A DNA stretch of 48,399 bases, from contig CATBDC010000026.1 of the NCBI GenBank assembly GCA_949502235.1, forward strand, positions 1-48,399, in the 5' to 3' direction. The notes under the pieces were generated by a model. It ran no database searches, had not been told where the DNA came from, and saw only the letters and a program-made list of their open reading frames with translations. The stretch comes from an uncultured Lachnospiraceae bacterium (GTDB lineage Bacteria > Bacillota > Clostridia > Lachnospirales > Lachnospiraceae). Both the position numbers and the translations under genes were made by a program. This document shows positions 1 through 6,966 of the stretch, one piece after another. The first letter of the stretch is position 1, and every line of letters begins with the position of its first letter.

Positions 1-96
1 ATGTTATTTAGGGGTAAGCCGCTTTCTTGGTTTCCCTTATGTCTATAATATAACATATGATCATGATCGTATCAAGAAATTATTCTCAAAATTCAC

Positions 97-306
97 CTAA
101 AGGACAAATTCATCCGGATTATTAGAAATAATTTTATTTCCAGAAATCTTATCAGCAGAAATATCACCTTCATTCGCTCCATTAATTTGAATTTGTCTTG
201 ATTTTTTACCACCTTTTATTATTTTTTTATCTATAAATTTACATCCTATTGCTCCAGATACTAACCCCAATAAAAATGACACTAATTCGGTTATTTCCTT
301 TAACAT
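97..306 (-). CDS. Small single-pass membrane protein, hypothetical
   Basis: About 69 residues read from ATG at 306. One N-terminal hydrophobic segment (roughly residues 5-22, LVSFLLGLVSGAIG) is followed by a basic stretch and a polar tail with the repetitive pattern QINGANEGDISADKISGNK. Such asparagine/isoleucine-rich tails are common in small proteins of mobile or defence loci, but I do not recognise a named family. The reading frame stays open upstream to 348, but that part lies inside the ADP-ribosyltransferase-like gene read in another frame. No good ribosome site precedes 306, so translation may depend on the upstream gene. The start lies exactly where the upstream gene loses its family-typical sequence, which suggests a deletion fusion. 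Whether it is expressed is unclear. Confidence 0.4.
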   Translation of the reverse strand: MLKEITELVSFLLGLVSGAIGCKFIDKKIIKGGKKSRQIQINGANEGDISADKISGNKIISNNPDEFVL

Positions 307-676
307 TTTTATTAACAGGCATTTCTTGCCCAATAAGTAAAAGCTCATACGATAATATATTATATCCGTTCTTTAATATTTCAGAACTCCCATAATCTGC
401 CAAATCTAAACAATGACCTAATGTTATAACCGCACCTATAACCGCTGGCTTCTTCTTTTCACTGCCTGGATGCTTTTTATTATACCTTTGACAATACGAT
501 ATCGCCCATTCTTCTGCTCTTGATAAGCTATTCTCCCAAAAGTAAATCCCATTTCCAAGCCAATCATACGAATTATGACTAAGCAATAATGGCTCATGAT
601 TATACAAAACCTTTCTATAAGTTTCCTCATCACAGCCATGTAATGCCAGTAGCAAATTGGGTAAATTACTATACAT
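239..676 (-). pseudogene. ADP-ribosyltransferase-like protein, C-terminally truncated
   Basis: 145 codons from ATG 676, preceded by an AAAAGGGA ribosome site. The N-terminal part carries LHGCDEETYRKVL and LGNGIYFWE, patterns I associate with small bacterial proteins of the ADP-ribosyltransferase-like fold (the aromatic G-x-GIYFWE segment). The family sense continues to about residue 120 (GQEMPVNKNVKGN), after which family members as I remember them go on for some 60-100 residues. Here the sequence instead becomes NRISVIFIG and stops, overlapping the start of the small membrane protein in another frame. I therefore read it as a 3'-truncated gene. The fold assignment rests on motif resemblance only. 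A role in toxin or defence chemistry is possible but not shown. Confidence 0.45.
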
Positions 677-680
677 ATTG

Positions 681-983
681 TTAGTCCCTTTTCTTTTGTA
701 TACTTAACCTGGTAAATTCATAACGCTCTGTAAAATTTCCATTCTCTTCAATTATCTTGCTTTCTTGACTTACGTTCTGCCATATGCCTTGTCCCTATTG
801 TGACATATCCGTTAAGGCTGACAGAACCGCCATTAGAAAGTACATTTATAATTACGCCTCAAAATGCGGATAGAATATTCTCTATATCCTCCTGTGTATA
901 CTTTTTATCCTTGTAGTTTAAGAAATCCATCACCCTTTTTATCACTCCAGGCTTAATAATCCTTTCACCCGTATCCTCATCTC
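681..983 (-). pseudogene. Broken HU-family DNA-binding protein gene
   Basis: Directly downstream of the sensor kinase stop, the minus strand reads KRVMDFLNYKDKKY..., QEDIENILSAF, an in-frame TGA, then GVIINVLSNGGSVSLNGYVT and IGTRHMAERKSRK. This follows the HU/IHF layout: helices 1-2, then the beta-strand 'G-x-V-x-L-x-G-(F/Y)' and the arm. Besides the in-frame TGA there is an apparent frameshift near 760, after which another frame gives KIIEENGNFTERYEFTR to a stop at 681. The conventional N-terminal start is missing where the region joins the kinase gene. This is a degraded gene, not a functional histone-like protein. The family call is from sequence pattern only. Confidence 0.5.
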
Positions 984-1958
984 CTACTTCGTTTCCGTCT
1001 TATTTTTTCTTTTTAAATTGCTATTCTTATCTTCTTTTGTTGTAAGAGCAGGCATCCTTTTTGTGCACTGAAGGAATACGGAAAAGCAGCTTCCTTCCCC
1101 GTAAACCGATTTCACTGTCATATATCCTTTTTCTTTTTCGAGAATGAGATTTGACAGATAAAGACCGATTCCGGAGCCTTCCACATGTTCCGCATCACGT
1201 CCCCTGTAGAACCGCTTAAAGATCTGTGTAAGCTCATCTCCAGGAATTCCCTGACCATTATCGATGAACCGGATTTCTGTGTAAATTTCATAAGGGCAGA
1301 CCTGAATCCGTATCATGCCTCCCCTGTCCGTATATTTCACCGCGTTTTCCAGAATATTTACAAAAACCTCTGCCGTCCATTTTCTGTTATGATTAAGAAG
1401 AATATCCTCATAGGGCTCCGAAATGAGCACAAGGCCTTTCTTTTCTATCTTTTCATACACCATATCCACCGCATTAAGAAGGGTTTCCCTAAGAGACGCA
1501 TCTTCTGTCTCAAAGGAAATCACATTCTGTTCCAGCTTTACCATCTTCATCAGGGAACTGATAAGGAAATCAAGCTTATCTGCCTGCTTTCTGATTTTCC
1601 AGACAGCCTGTGCTCTTTTCTCTTCACCTATATCTGGCGTATCCAGAATCTCAGTGTAGAGGAAAAGATTGGCAAGGGGTGTTTTCAGCTGATGGGACAT
1701 ATTGGAGACAAGGCTTTTTACCTGCTCCTTTTCTTTTTCCGCCTCTGTCACCTGCCCCATAAGGGCCTCCTGAATCCGGTTCAGCCTGCTTACAAGAGCA
1801 GACATTTCCCTCTCCCGCACATCCGGATATACGATCTCCTCACGCTCCAGCACGCAGTTAAGAAGTCTGTCTATCTCCCGGTATGTCTTTCTTTTCTGGT
1901 AAATATGCCAGAAAATGCACAAGCCTAAAAGAATTATCAGTATACCATTTATGATCAT
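984..1958 (-). CDS. Sensor histidine kinase, VanS/PhoR-like
   Basis: 324 residues with one N-terminal membrane helix (about 2-20) and practically no extracellular domain. A linker then leads to the dimerisation domain with the phospho-acceptor H-box SNMSHQLKTPL (His89). The ATPase domain shows the N box NILENAVKYTD, G1 box DNGQGIP, F box FKRFYRG and G2 box EGSGIGLYLSN. Start ATG 1958 lies 2 bases after the regulator's stop, so the pair is translationally coupled. With a single short membrane anchor it probably senses within the membrane or through a partner, as peptide-sensing kinases do. The C-terminus carries an extra basic tail of about 27 residues beyond the usual end, running up to the HU remnant. 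No target transporter lies downstream, which is unusual for this class. Confidence 0.9.
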   Translation of the reverse strand: MIINGILIILLGLCIFWHIYQKRKTYREIDRLLNCVLEREEIVYPDVREREMSALVSRLNRIQEALMGQVTEAEKEKEQVKSLVSNMSHQLKTPLANLFLYTEILDTPDIGEEKRAQAVWKIRKQADKLDFLISSLMKMVKLEQNVISFETEDASLRETLLNAVDMVYEKIEKKGLVLISEPYEDILLNHNRKWTAEVFVNILENAVKYTDRGGMIRIQVCPYEIYTEIRFIDNGQGIPGDELTQIFKRFYRGRDAEHVEGSGIGLYLSNLILEKEKGYMTVKSVYGEGSCFSVFLQCTKRMPALTTKEDKNSNLKRKNKTETK

Positions 1959-1960
1959 CC

Positions 1961-2647
1961 CTATTCTTCCTTCCAGATATACCCGATTCCGTGGACAGTG
2001 CCAATCCGCCCCTGATTTGCCCCGTCCTCCTCAAGCTTTGCCCGAAGCCTGCTAATATTGACAGAAACTGTATTATTATCCACAAACCTCCCGTCACTAT
2101 CCCAGATATGATTTAATATCTGCTCTTTCGAGAGCACATGGCCTCTGTTTTCCACAAGATATTGAAGCAGCCGGTACTCAAGCTTGCTAAGCAGTATCTC
2201 CCTGCCGTCTTTGTAAACCCTGCAGGAGCCCTTGTCTATGATAATATTTCCACTGACCAGCTTCCCTGCCCCTTCCTCTCCATATGTCCTCTCATTTAAA
2301 ATCCGCCTCACTCTTGCCTTCAGAACTCCTAAGGAAAAGGGCTTGGACAGGTAATCATTCACACCCAGCTCCAACGCCTTAATTTCGTCAAGCTCAGTAT
2401 CCCGTGCCGTCAGCATAATTATGGGGATTCTGTCAGACTCACGCACCTCTCTGCACAGGTCAAATCCTGTACCGTCCGGCAGATTACAGTCTAAAAGTAC
2501 TAAATCATATATCCGTTTTCTGATCTCACGCATACCATCCTTTTTAGTGTCCACACAAAAAACCTCATAACCATCACAGGTAAATGAAAAATGCAGTCCC
2601 TCCCTTAAATCGGCATCGTCCTCGATAATCAGTATTCTCAGTCCCAT
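1961..2647 (-). CDS. Response regulator, OmpR/PhoB family
   Basis: 228 residues. The receiver domain has acidic pocket D10/D11, phospho-acceptor Asp53 (LLDCNLPDG), switch Thr80 (MLTA) and Lys102 (LSKPF). The C-terminal winged helix (about 130-226) has the recognition-helix pattern NTVSVNISRLRAKLE and ends HGIGYIWK. It is first in a two-gene operon with the kinase at 984-1958. A ribosome site GGAGGAGG lies just before ATG 2647, and a TTGAAA/TATACT promoter lies upstream. By family it would regulate transcription in response to cell-envelope stress. The target is not visible here because the downstream genes are decayed. Confidence 0.92.
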   Translation of the reverse strand: MGLRILIIEDDADLREGLHFSFTCDGYEVFCVDTKKDGMREIRKRIYDLVLLDCNLPDGTGFDLCREVRESDRIPIIMLTARDTELDEIKALELGVNDYLSKPFSLGVLKARVRRILNERTYGEEGAGKLVSGNIIIDKGSCRVYKDGREILLSKLEYRLLQYLVENRGHVLSKEQILNHIWDSDGRFVDNNTVSVNISRLRAKLEEDGANQGRIGTVHGIGYIWKEE

Positions 2648-2667
2648 AATATGCCTCCTCCATTCAC

Positions 2668-2696
2668 AGTATATATCTTTTCATAACACTTTTCAA
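2668..2696 (-). promoter_or_regulatory. Promoter of the two-component operon
   Basis: On the minus strand, TTGAAA (2691-2696) and TATACT (2668-2673) are separated by 17 bases, about 20 bases upstream of the regulator's ATG 2647. This is a good vegetative sigma-type promoter. Its -35 region sits beside the -35 of a promoter facing the other way. Confidence 0.6.
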
Positions 2697-2703
2697 TGAA
2701 GGC

Positions 2704-2732
2704 TTTACACCAAAATCACCGGTTGATATAAT
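2704..2732 (+). promoter_or_regulatory. Strong promoter facing the inverted-repeat element
   Basis: TTTACA (2704-2709) and TATAAT (2727-2732) with a 17-base spacer, on the plus strand. No convincing protein gene follows. Transcription would run into the inverted-repeat element at 2781-3042 and then antisense into the GNAT gene. The surrounding 35-40 bases closely match the promoter at 27861-27889. Confidence 0.6.
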
Positions 2733-2780
2733 GAAAGAGTTAATTAATGAGGTTATTTCCGAGGCAAAAAGACAAGTTGA

Positions 2781-3042
2781 TGTTCGAGCGGCACAGATGG
2801 AGATTTTTCAGTGCACAGGAAGTTCGGGGCGGTTCTTCCCCTAAGCAGGCGTTAAAAGGGCGCTTTTAGCGAAGGTGAGATCCACGATTTACGGAGACTT
2901 AGGAATGAAGGCTCTCCTGAATTCCTTAGTCGCAGTTAGTCGTTAGCTCACCGGAGCGGTGCCCTGCCTGTGTGGGGAAGAACTGCCCCGAACTTCCGTC
3001 CCCCGAAAATGATATCCCAACCATACAGGCGGAAAATTTTGC
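2781..3042. repeat. Long inverted-repeat element (copy A), possible structured RNA or MITE
   Basis: Arms 2818-2841 and 2974-2997 are 24-base inverted repeats matching at 23 positions. The similarity continues outward on both sides, imperfectly, to about 2781 and 3042. Inside lie further nested complementary pieces, including a GGTGAG/CTCACC pair and a near-perfect 11-base stem around an interior loop (GACTTAGGAAT and ATTCCTTAGTC). No open frame spans it. A shorter relative with the same arm sequence occurs at 14491-14600. The options are a miniature inverted-repeat transposable element or a structured non-coding RNA driven by the promoter at 2704. The sequence alone does not decide. Confidence 0.6.
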
Positions 3043-3048
3043 TCTATT

Positions 3049-3504
3049 TCATTCATTTACATGCATCCTATAAACTCTTGAAGGCCTCTCATCCACATCA
3101 TTCATCATCTGGTAAAATTCGCAGCCATACTTTTCGTATAGCCCAGTATGATCTGTTGATATAAAGATATCCTGCACCTTATCGGCCTTCGCAAGCTTCT
3201 TAATTTCCTCAAACAATTTCCCCATACAGCGGCAGCCCCTGTACTGTGGAAAGGTATACACAAACCCGATCCATGGGGTAAGCTCCACAGGCTGGATATC
3301 GTCTTTTTCCGCATATGTGCAAAACGAAATAAGTTCATCCTCATTCACCAGCATCAGCACCTTTGATTTTTCTCCCACAAGCTTCTTAAACTTATTCTCA
3401 CTTAACAGCTCGTACAGATACCGGCCTGCGCTCCAGTCACTTTTCTTTATCTGTTCTAACCAGTATTCCTGCCGGCCGCAGATATCATAATCTATTACCT
3501 TCAA
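3049..3504 (-). CDS. GNAT-family N-acetyltransferase
   Basis: 151 residues. The GNAT core is recognisable: strand 4 (TPWIGFVYTFP) is followed by the acetyl-CoA pyrophosphate-binding motif A, QYRGCRCMGKLFEEI (near residue 98-112), then FISTDHTGLYEKYGCEFY, the usual strand 5/helix 4 segment before a final strand. It should transfer an acetyl group from acetyl-CoA to an amine. The substrate cannot be read from the sequence. The ATG at 3504 follows a GAAGGAGTAATTAAG-type ribosome site. It lies 16 bases downstream of the GPP34-like gene on the same strand and may be co-transcribed. Its 3' end touches the outer arm of the inverted-repeat element. Confidence 0.8.
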   Translation of the reverse strand: MKVIDYDICGRQEYWLEQIKKSDWSAGRYLYELLSENKFKKLVGEKSKVLMLVNEDELISFCTYAEKDDIQPVELTPWIGFVYTFPQYRGCRCMGKLFEEIKKLAKADKVQDIFISTDHTGLYEKYGCEFYQMMNDVDERPSRVYRMHVNE

Positions 3505-3520
3505 ACTTAATTACTCCTTC

Positions 3521-4195
3521 TTAAGTCGTTGCTGCCGTAATGGCCACGAACGAACCAATAATTATCATGTTCATTTCATCTATGGCATCCTGTGCTGCTT
3601 TCACCCTTTTTCCAGCCTTTGTATGCCTGATTTCATTCAGCCGTTCTTTCATTTTATCCTTTTCCTGTTTTGTAAAAATACCCTTTAAGAGCTTTGTGGA
3701 ATTAAGCAAGGAAGCTAAAAGAACCATATCCTCTGTCATAACCCTGTCACCCAGTACTGCATTACGGATTTCCCCGATAACGCTGTCATATGCACTCTTA
3801 TTGACGAGCATCACCTCTTTGCTCCCAAGGATGCCCTTCCGGTTTTCCATAGAAATCAGATTTTTCTGAAGCATGGACTCCTTCAGCCGATCTATCACAC
3901 TATAAAGCTGCCTGTTACTTATTCCAAAACAAAGCTTTTCAAGAATTTTCTTCAGTGGAATCTCCGGCTTACCCATTTGCTCAATGAGACTGTAAAGACG
4001 TCTGTCACAGGCCCCGGCTGGTTCGCTGCCATTCAGCCTTACCTTGTCTTTGCCTGTAATCGCCAGATTGCCGTCCTGCATCATCTGAATAACCATGGCC
4101 GCTATCAAATAAGCGCCCAGCTCATTGTCATACAGTTTCCTCCTGACTGCCGCCATGCACAAAGCATATTTTTCTGTAATGGTAATATGGTTCAT
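3521..4195 (-). CDS. GPP34 (GOLPH3-like) family protein
   Basis: About 224 residues from ATG 4195, chosen because GGGAGGAAAAGAATT precedes it. The frame is open further upstream without a ribosome site. The N-terminal half (ITEKYALCMAAVRRKL, then AAMVIQMMQDGNLAI and KVRLNG) resembles the helical start of GOLPH3/GPP34 proteins. In eukaryotes these bind phosphoinositides. Bacterial members are of unknown role and are common in actinomycetes and some Firmicutes. The C-terminus ends in a hydrophobic stretch (MNMIIIGSFVAITAATT) that could associate with the membrane. The family call is from pattern recognition and is moderately sure. No function can be assigned. Confidence 0.5.
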   Translation of the reverse strand: MNHITITEKYALCMAAVRRKLYDNELGAYLIAAMVIQMMQDGNLAITGKDKVRLNGSEPAGACDRRLYSLIEQMGKPEIPLKKILEKLCFGISNRQLYSVIDRLKESMLQKNLISMENRKGILGSKEVMLVNKSAYDSVIGEIRNAVLGDRVMTEDMVLLASLLNSTKLLKGIFTKQEKDKMKERLNEIRHTKAGKRVKAAQDAIDEMNMIIIGSFVAITAATT

Positions 4196-4327
4196 AATTC
4201 TTTTCCTCCCATACTTAATACATTTATTATACGCTTTCCATATCACCAAAACAATCTATTTGTTCTATATTCATTTCTAAATGCCTAATGTATTGTTCTG
4301 TTTGACAACCTTTCGGTTTTCCCCCTG

Positions 4328-5476
4328 TTACTCAGTCATAATTTCCTTGATAGAAATCTTCTTGATTTTTTCGGAATATACATACATCAGAATTTCATAA
4401 ACCGCAATAAAAACAACAAGTGAAATAATCATAACAGGAAAGTCAAATTCATATTCCGGTACACCCTCAACATCCTTGAATACTATATCCACCATAAGCC
4501 GCAGCAATCCATACTGATATACTGCTCCGATTGCAAAACCAATATATGACATTGGTCTGTAACCGCCGAGAATTGCCCTGCAGCATTCTTTTTGTGAATA
4601 GCCGAATACCATCATCATAGCAATCGTTTTTGTGTTTCCGTTTATTACTGTAGTTATAGCAAGAAACAGAGTTGTAAACGCTAATATAAGTCCGATGGCC
4701 AACATCATCACACTCATCATTTCACTTGATAAGTCTTTCATACTAAACGACATTTGTGTCATAGCTGAAAAACAAAACGAAGCAAAAATAATGAAAAATA
4801 CAAGTACCTTTTTAGAGCTCAGGGTATTCCTTTTCAAATCCTCTACAAACGATAATTCTCTGTTTTTTTCGATTCTGTGATTCGGTGTTTTAGAAGCAAT
4901 TTGCAGATTATCTTTCAAAAGCAGCAACACAGGCTTTTTTAATTTGTACCAAGCGTAGTAAATCGAAAGAGCCGAAAAACACACAGTCGGCAATACCACA
5001 AAATAGAATAAAATGCCTGGATGAAAATTTATAGTTACCTCTGGGAGCATTTTATCTTCATTTTGCAGAGCGTAAAACCATGGCATTATAAGAAATGCTC
5101 CTGCATATCCGCTTGCAGTTCCGATAAAAGTACTAATTCCGAATACCCAAAAGCTTTTTGCAATTTTAAGATTGGAATATCCCAATGCCTTTAATATCCC
5201 AAGTTCTTTCTTATGTGTGTCGATATAATGCTTAATATAAAACAACAGCATAACAACCGAAGTTATAAGCAGGCAGCCACCAGTTACGAGGCAAACCACT
5301 TTTGCAGTAGATACCTGGGCATTATAAAAAACCATTGACAATTCAGATGTTATTTCACTCTCAATTAACCGAATATCAAAATAAAAGTTCAGAAACATTG
5401 TACATACAAGTACAGCACAACAGGCGATAATAGAAATGCCGATGAGTTTTGAAGCATTTTTTATTCCAACGAACAT
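4328..5476 (-). CDS. FtsX-like ABC transporter permease
   Basis: About 382 residues from ATG 5476, chosen because GGTGATGG precedes it and it starts just after the ATPase stop. Layout: a first membrane helix (about 9-29), a short extracytoplasmic stretch, an FtsX core (KKELGILKALGYSNLKIAKSF, then helices), a cytoplasmic linker, and a second FtsX repeat with TIAMMMVFGYSQKECCRAIL near the C-terminus. It pairs with the ATPase at 5481-6173 as a MacB/LolCDE-type transporter. At 382 residues it is much shorter than BceB-type permeases. Such exporters move peptides, lipids or toxic amphiphiles. Control by the TetR gene ahead suggests inducible efflux. The substrate is unknown. Confidence 0.85.
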   Translation of the reverse strand: MFVGIKNASKLIGISIIACCAVLVCTMFLNFYFDIRLIESEITSELSMVFYNAQVSTAKVVCLVTGGCLLITSVVMLLFYIKHYIDTHKKELGILKALGYSNLKIAKSFWVFGISTFIGTASGYAGAFLIMPWFYALQNEDKMLPEVTINFHPGILFYFVVLPTVCFSALSIYYAWYKLKKPVLLLLKDNLQIASKTPNHRIEKNRELSFVEDLKRNTLSSKKVLVFFIIFASFCFSAMTQMSFSMKDLSSEMMSVMMLAIGLILAFTTLFLAITTVINGNTKTIAMMMVFGYSQKECCRAILGGYRPMSYIGFAIGAVYQYGLLRLMVDIVFKDVEGVPEYEFDFPVMIISLVVFIAVYEILMYVYSEKIKKISIKEIMTE

Positions 5477-5480
5477 ACCA

Positions 5481-6173
5481 TCACCACCCAATCTCATAAG
5501 CGGTCTTTTTCGTTCCATTTGTATAAATTTCAGATATTTTTCCGCTGTTCATTTTTATAACTGTATTCGCCATTTCCGCAATATTCAGATTGTGCGTTAC
5601 CATTACGATTGTAAAATCATACTCCTTTTGAAGTTTCCAGATATAATCAAGCACCTGCCGTCCGGTTTGTTCATCTAATGCACCTGTCGGTTCGTCAAGT
5701 AATAAAACTCTTGGCCTTTTTGCCAAAGCTCTTGCAACAGATACTCTTTGCTGTTCGCCGCCCGAGAGTTCGCTGGGATATTTATGTAGTTTTTCTCCGA
5801 GTCCGACCGCCTCGATAACGGTTTTGTAATCTTTGTTATCTGCTAAGTCAGCACCCATTTTCACATTTTTATCGACGCTCATATTAGGCAGCAGATAATA
5901 CTGCTGAAAAATAAATCCGATATTTTCCTTGCGGAATGAAATTAATTCATTATCGGAAAGTGCTGTAATATCCTTTCCGTCATAAAACACTTTACCGCTG
6001 TCAGGACGTTCAAGACCTGAAATTACATTCAAAAATGTTGACTTGCCCGAACCCGATGCACCGAGAATAACCACAAAATCATTATCCTCAATATCAAGAC
6101 TGATGTCCTTTAATACTTGAAATCGATTTTCTTTGTTTCCGTATGATTTTATTATGTTTCTCGCTTTAATCAT
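5481..6173 (-). CDS. ABC transporter ATP-binding protein, MacB/LolD type
   Basis: 230 residues. Walker A GASGSGKST (about 38-46), Q-loop FIFQQYYLLP, signature LSGGEQQRVSVARAL, Walker B VLLLDEPTGALDE and the switch histidine in VMVTHNLN are all intact. The E-P-T-G-A-L-D form is typical of the MacB/LolD/FtsE group that drives FtsX-like permeases, and such a permease follows 4 bases downstream. The gene overlaps the 3' end of the TetR gene by 8 bases, so the three genes form one operon: tetR, ATPase, permease. Role: energising export or membrane extraction. Substrate not readable. Confidence 0.93.
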   Translation of the reverse strand: MIKARNIIKSYGNKENRFQVLKDISLDIEDNDFVVILGASGSGKSTFLNVISGLERPDSGKVFYDGKDITALSDNELISFRKENIGFIFQQYYLLPNMSVDKNVKMGADLADNKDYKTVIEAVGLGEKLHKYPSELSGGEQQRVSVARALAKRPRVLLLDEPTGALDEQTGRQVLDYIWKLQKEYDFTIVMVTHNLNIAEMANTVIKMNSGKISEIYTNGTKKTAYEIGW

Positions 6174-6747
6174 TATCTTCTTCTCCCTTTATCTTTTTCA
6201 AAATGCTCATACATACCTCAGTAATCATTGTACTGATCTCTTCGTCTGTAAAGCGGCACATTTTTGTGGCACAAAGCGATGCAATTCCGTGTGTATATAT
6301 CCAAAGATGATGATATAGCTTTTTCGCAGATGACTTGCAAATTTTGTAATCATCCTGAATCGACAAGAGAATATCCCCATAACTTTCATCTATTAAAGGA
6401 AGCACACCTGATAAGTCAGGAATTTGTTTTTGCTCCGCCATAAAGAGGAGCTGAAAAAGTTTTGGCTCATTAACAGAAAAGAGAATATATTGTGTACCCA
6501 CCCCCTTAAAAGGGTGTTCCGCTGTTAATCCTTTATTGATATATTCTTTATACAGAGCTTTAGCAGCTTCAATCATAGCCTGCTGAACTTCCTCCATATT
6601 TTTGAATACAGTAAAAATTGGTCTTGCCGAACTGCCAAGGTATGTTCCCAGTGCTCTAGAAGTTAAAGCTTCATATCCGTCTGTCCTGACAATATTTAAT
6701 GCGGCCCCAATAATTTCTGCTTTTGTAAATTTTGCTTTCGGTGGCAT
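6166..6747 (-). CDS. TetR/AcrR-family transcriptional regulator
   Basis: 193 residues. The N-terminal helix-turn-helix domain (about 8-55) shows FTKAEIIGAALNIVRTDGYEALTSRALGTYLG and SARPIFTVFKNMEEV, the usual TetR pattern. The C-terminal ligand domain has TetR-like helical spacing. ATG 6747 follows AAAGGAGGGAC. It is the first gene of an operon with the ABC ATPase and permease and overlaps the ATPase gene, so it most likely represses its own operon and releases on binding the exported compound. Putting the regulator first gives negative feedback. Ligand unknown. Confidence 0.9.
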   Translation of the reverse strand: MPPKAKFTKAEIIGAALNIVRTDGYEALTSRALGTYLGSSARPIFTVFKNMEEVQQAMIEAAKALYKEYINKGLTAEHPFKGVGTQYILFSVNEPKLFQLLFMAEQKQIPDLSGVLPLIDESYGDILLSIQDDYKICKSSAKKLYHHLWIYTHGIASLCATKMCRFTDEEISTMITEVCMSILKKIKGEEDND

Positions 6748-6795
6748 TTTTGTCCCTCCTTTAATTAAATCAATCGTTTTACATCATGTGTTTTA

Positions 6796-6824
6796 ATTAT
6801 AACCAAAACGGCCATTGAAGTCAA
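6796..6824 (-). promoter_or_regulatory. Promoter of the tetR-ABC operon
   Basis: Minus strand TTGACT (6819-6824) and TATAAT (6796-6801) are separated by 17 bases, some 50 bases upstream of the TetR start. A small ACATcATGT palindrome lies just downstream (about 6781-6789) and could be part of a repressor site. The promoter match is near consensus. Confidence 0.65.
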
Positions 6825-6849
6825 TAGGCGGCAGAAATTTCTCCATGCC

Positions 6850-6883
6850 GTTACTGGAGCACCCGCAGGGTGTGAACAATAAC
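6850..6883. repeat. Palindromic repeat, GTTACTG...CAATAAC family
   Basis: A 34-base palindrome with outer arms GTTACTG and CAATAAC and an inner ACCC/GGGT pair. It resembles palindromes at 10059-10091, 38622-38648 and 41108-41134, all built on GTTA(C/T)TGT...ACA(G/A)TAAC with a GTTCAC-type interior. It looks like a dispersed REP-like unit. Confidence 0.45.
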
Positions 6884-6886
6884 AAA

Positions 6887-6928
6887 AAATCGCATATCAT
6901 CCGGAATTACCGGAATGACATGCGATTT
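6887..6928. terminator. Terminator after etfA
   Basis: A hairpin with arms AAATCGCAT..CATCCGG and CCGGAATG..ATGCGATTT around a 5-base loop, one mismatch and one bulge. It is rich in A on the left and T on the right. It lies between the etfA 3' end and the tetR promoter, so it should end the minus-strand catabolic operon. Confidence 0.65.
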
Positions 6929-6966
6929 TATCATGGGAAAAACTCTATATTTATTTTCTTACTCTC

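Noticed and set aside
841-983. In-frame TGA as a selenocysteine codon in the HU-like frame
   Set aside because: No selenoprotein of this family is known, and a frameshift follows, so decay is the better reading.
1185-1928. 247-codon open frame opposite the sensor kinase
   Set aside because: It is the antisense shadow of a well-conserved kinase, has no ribosome site and has a His/Ile/Leu-rich composition typical of antisense frames.
2731-2841. Short plus-strand frame starting MKELINEVISEAKRQ
   Set aside because: Its ATG overlaps the -10 box and there is no ribosome site. It may be a gene relic, but I cannot support expression.
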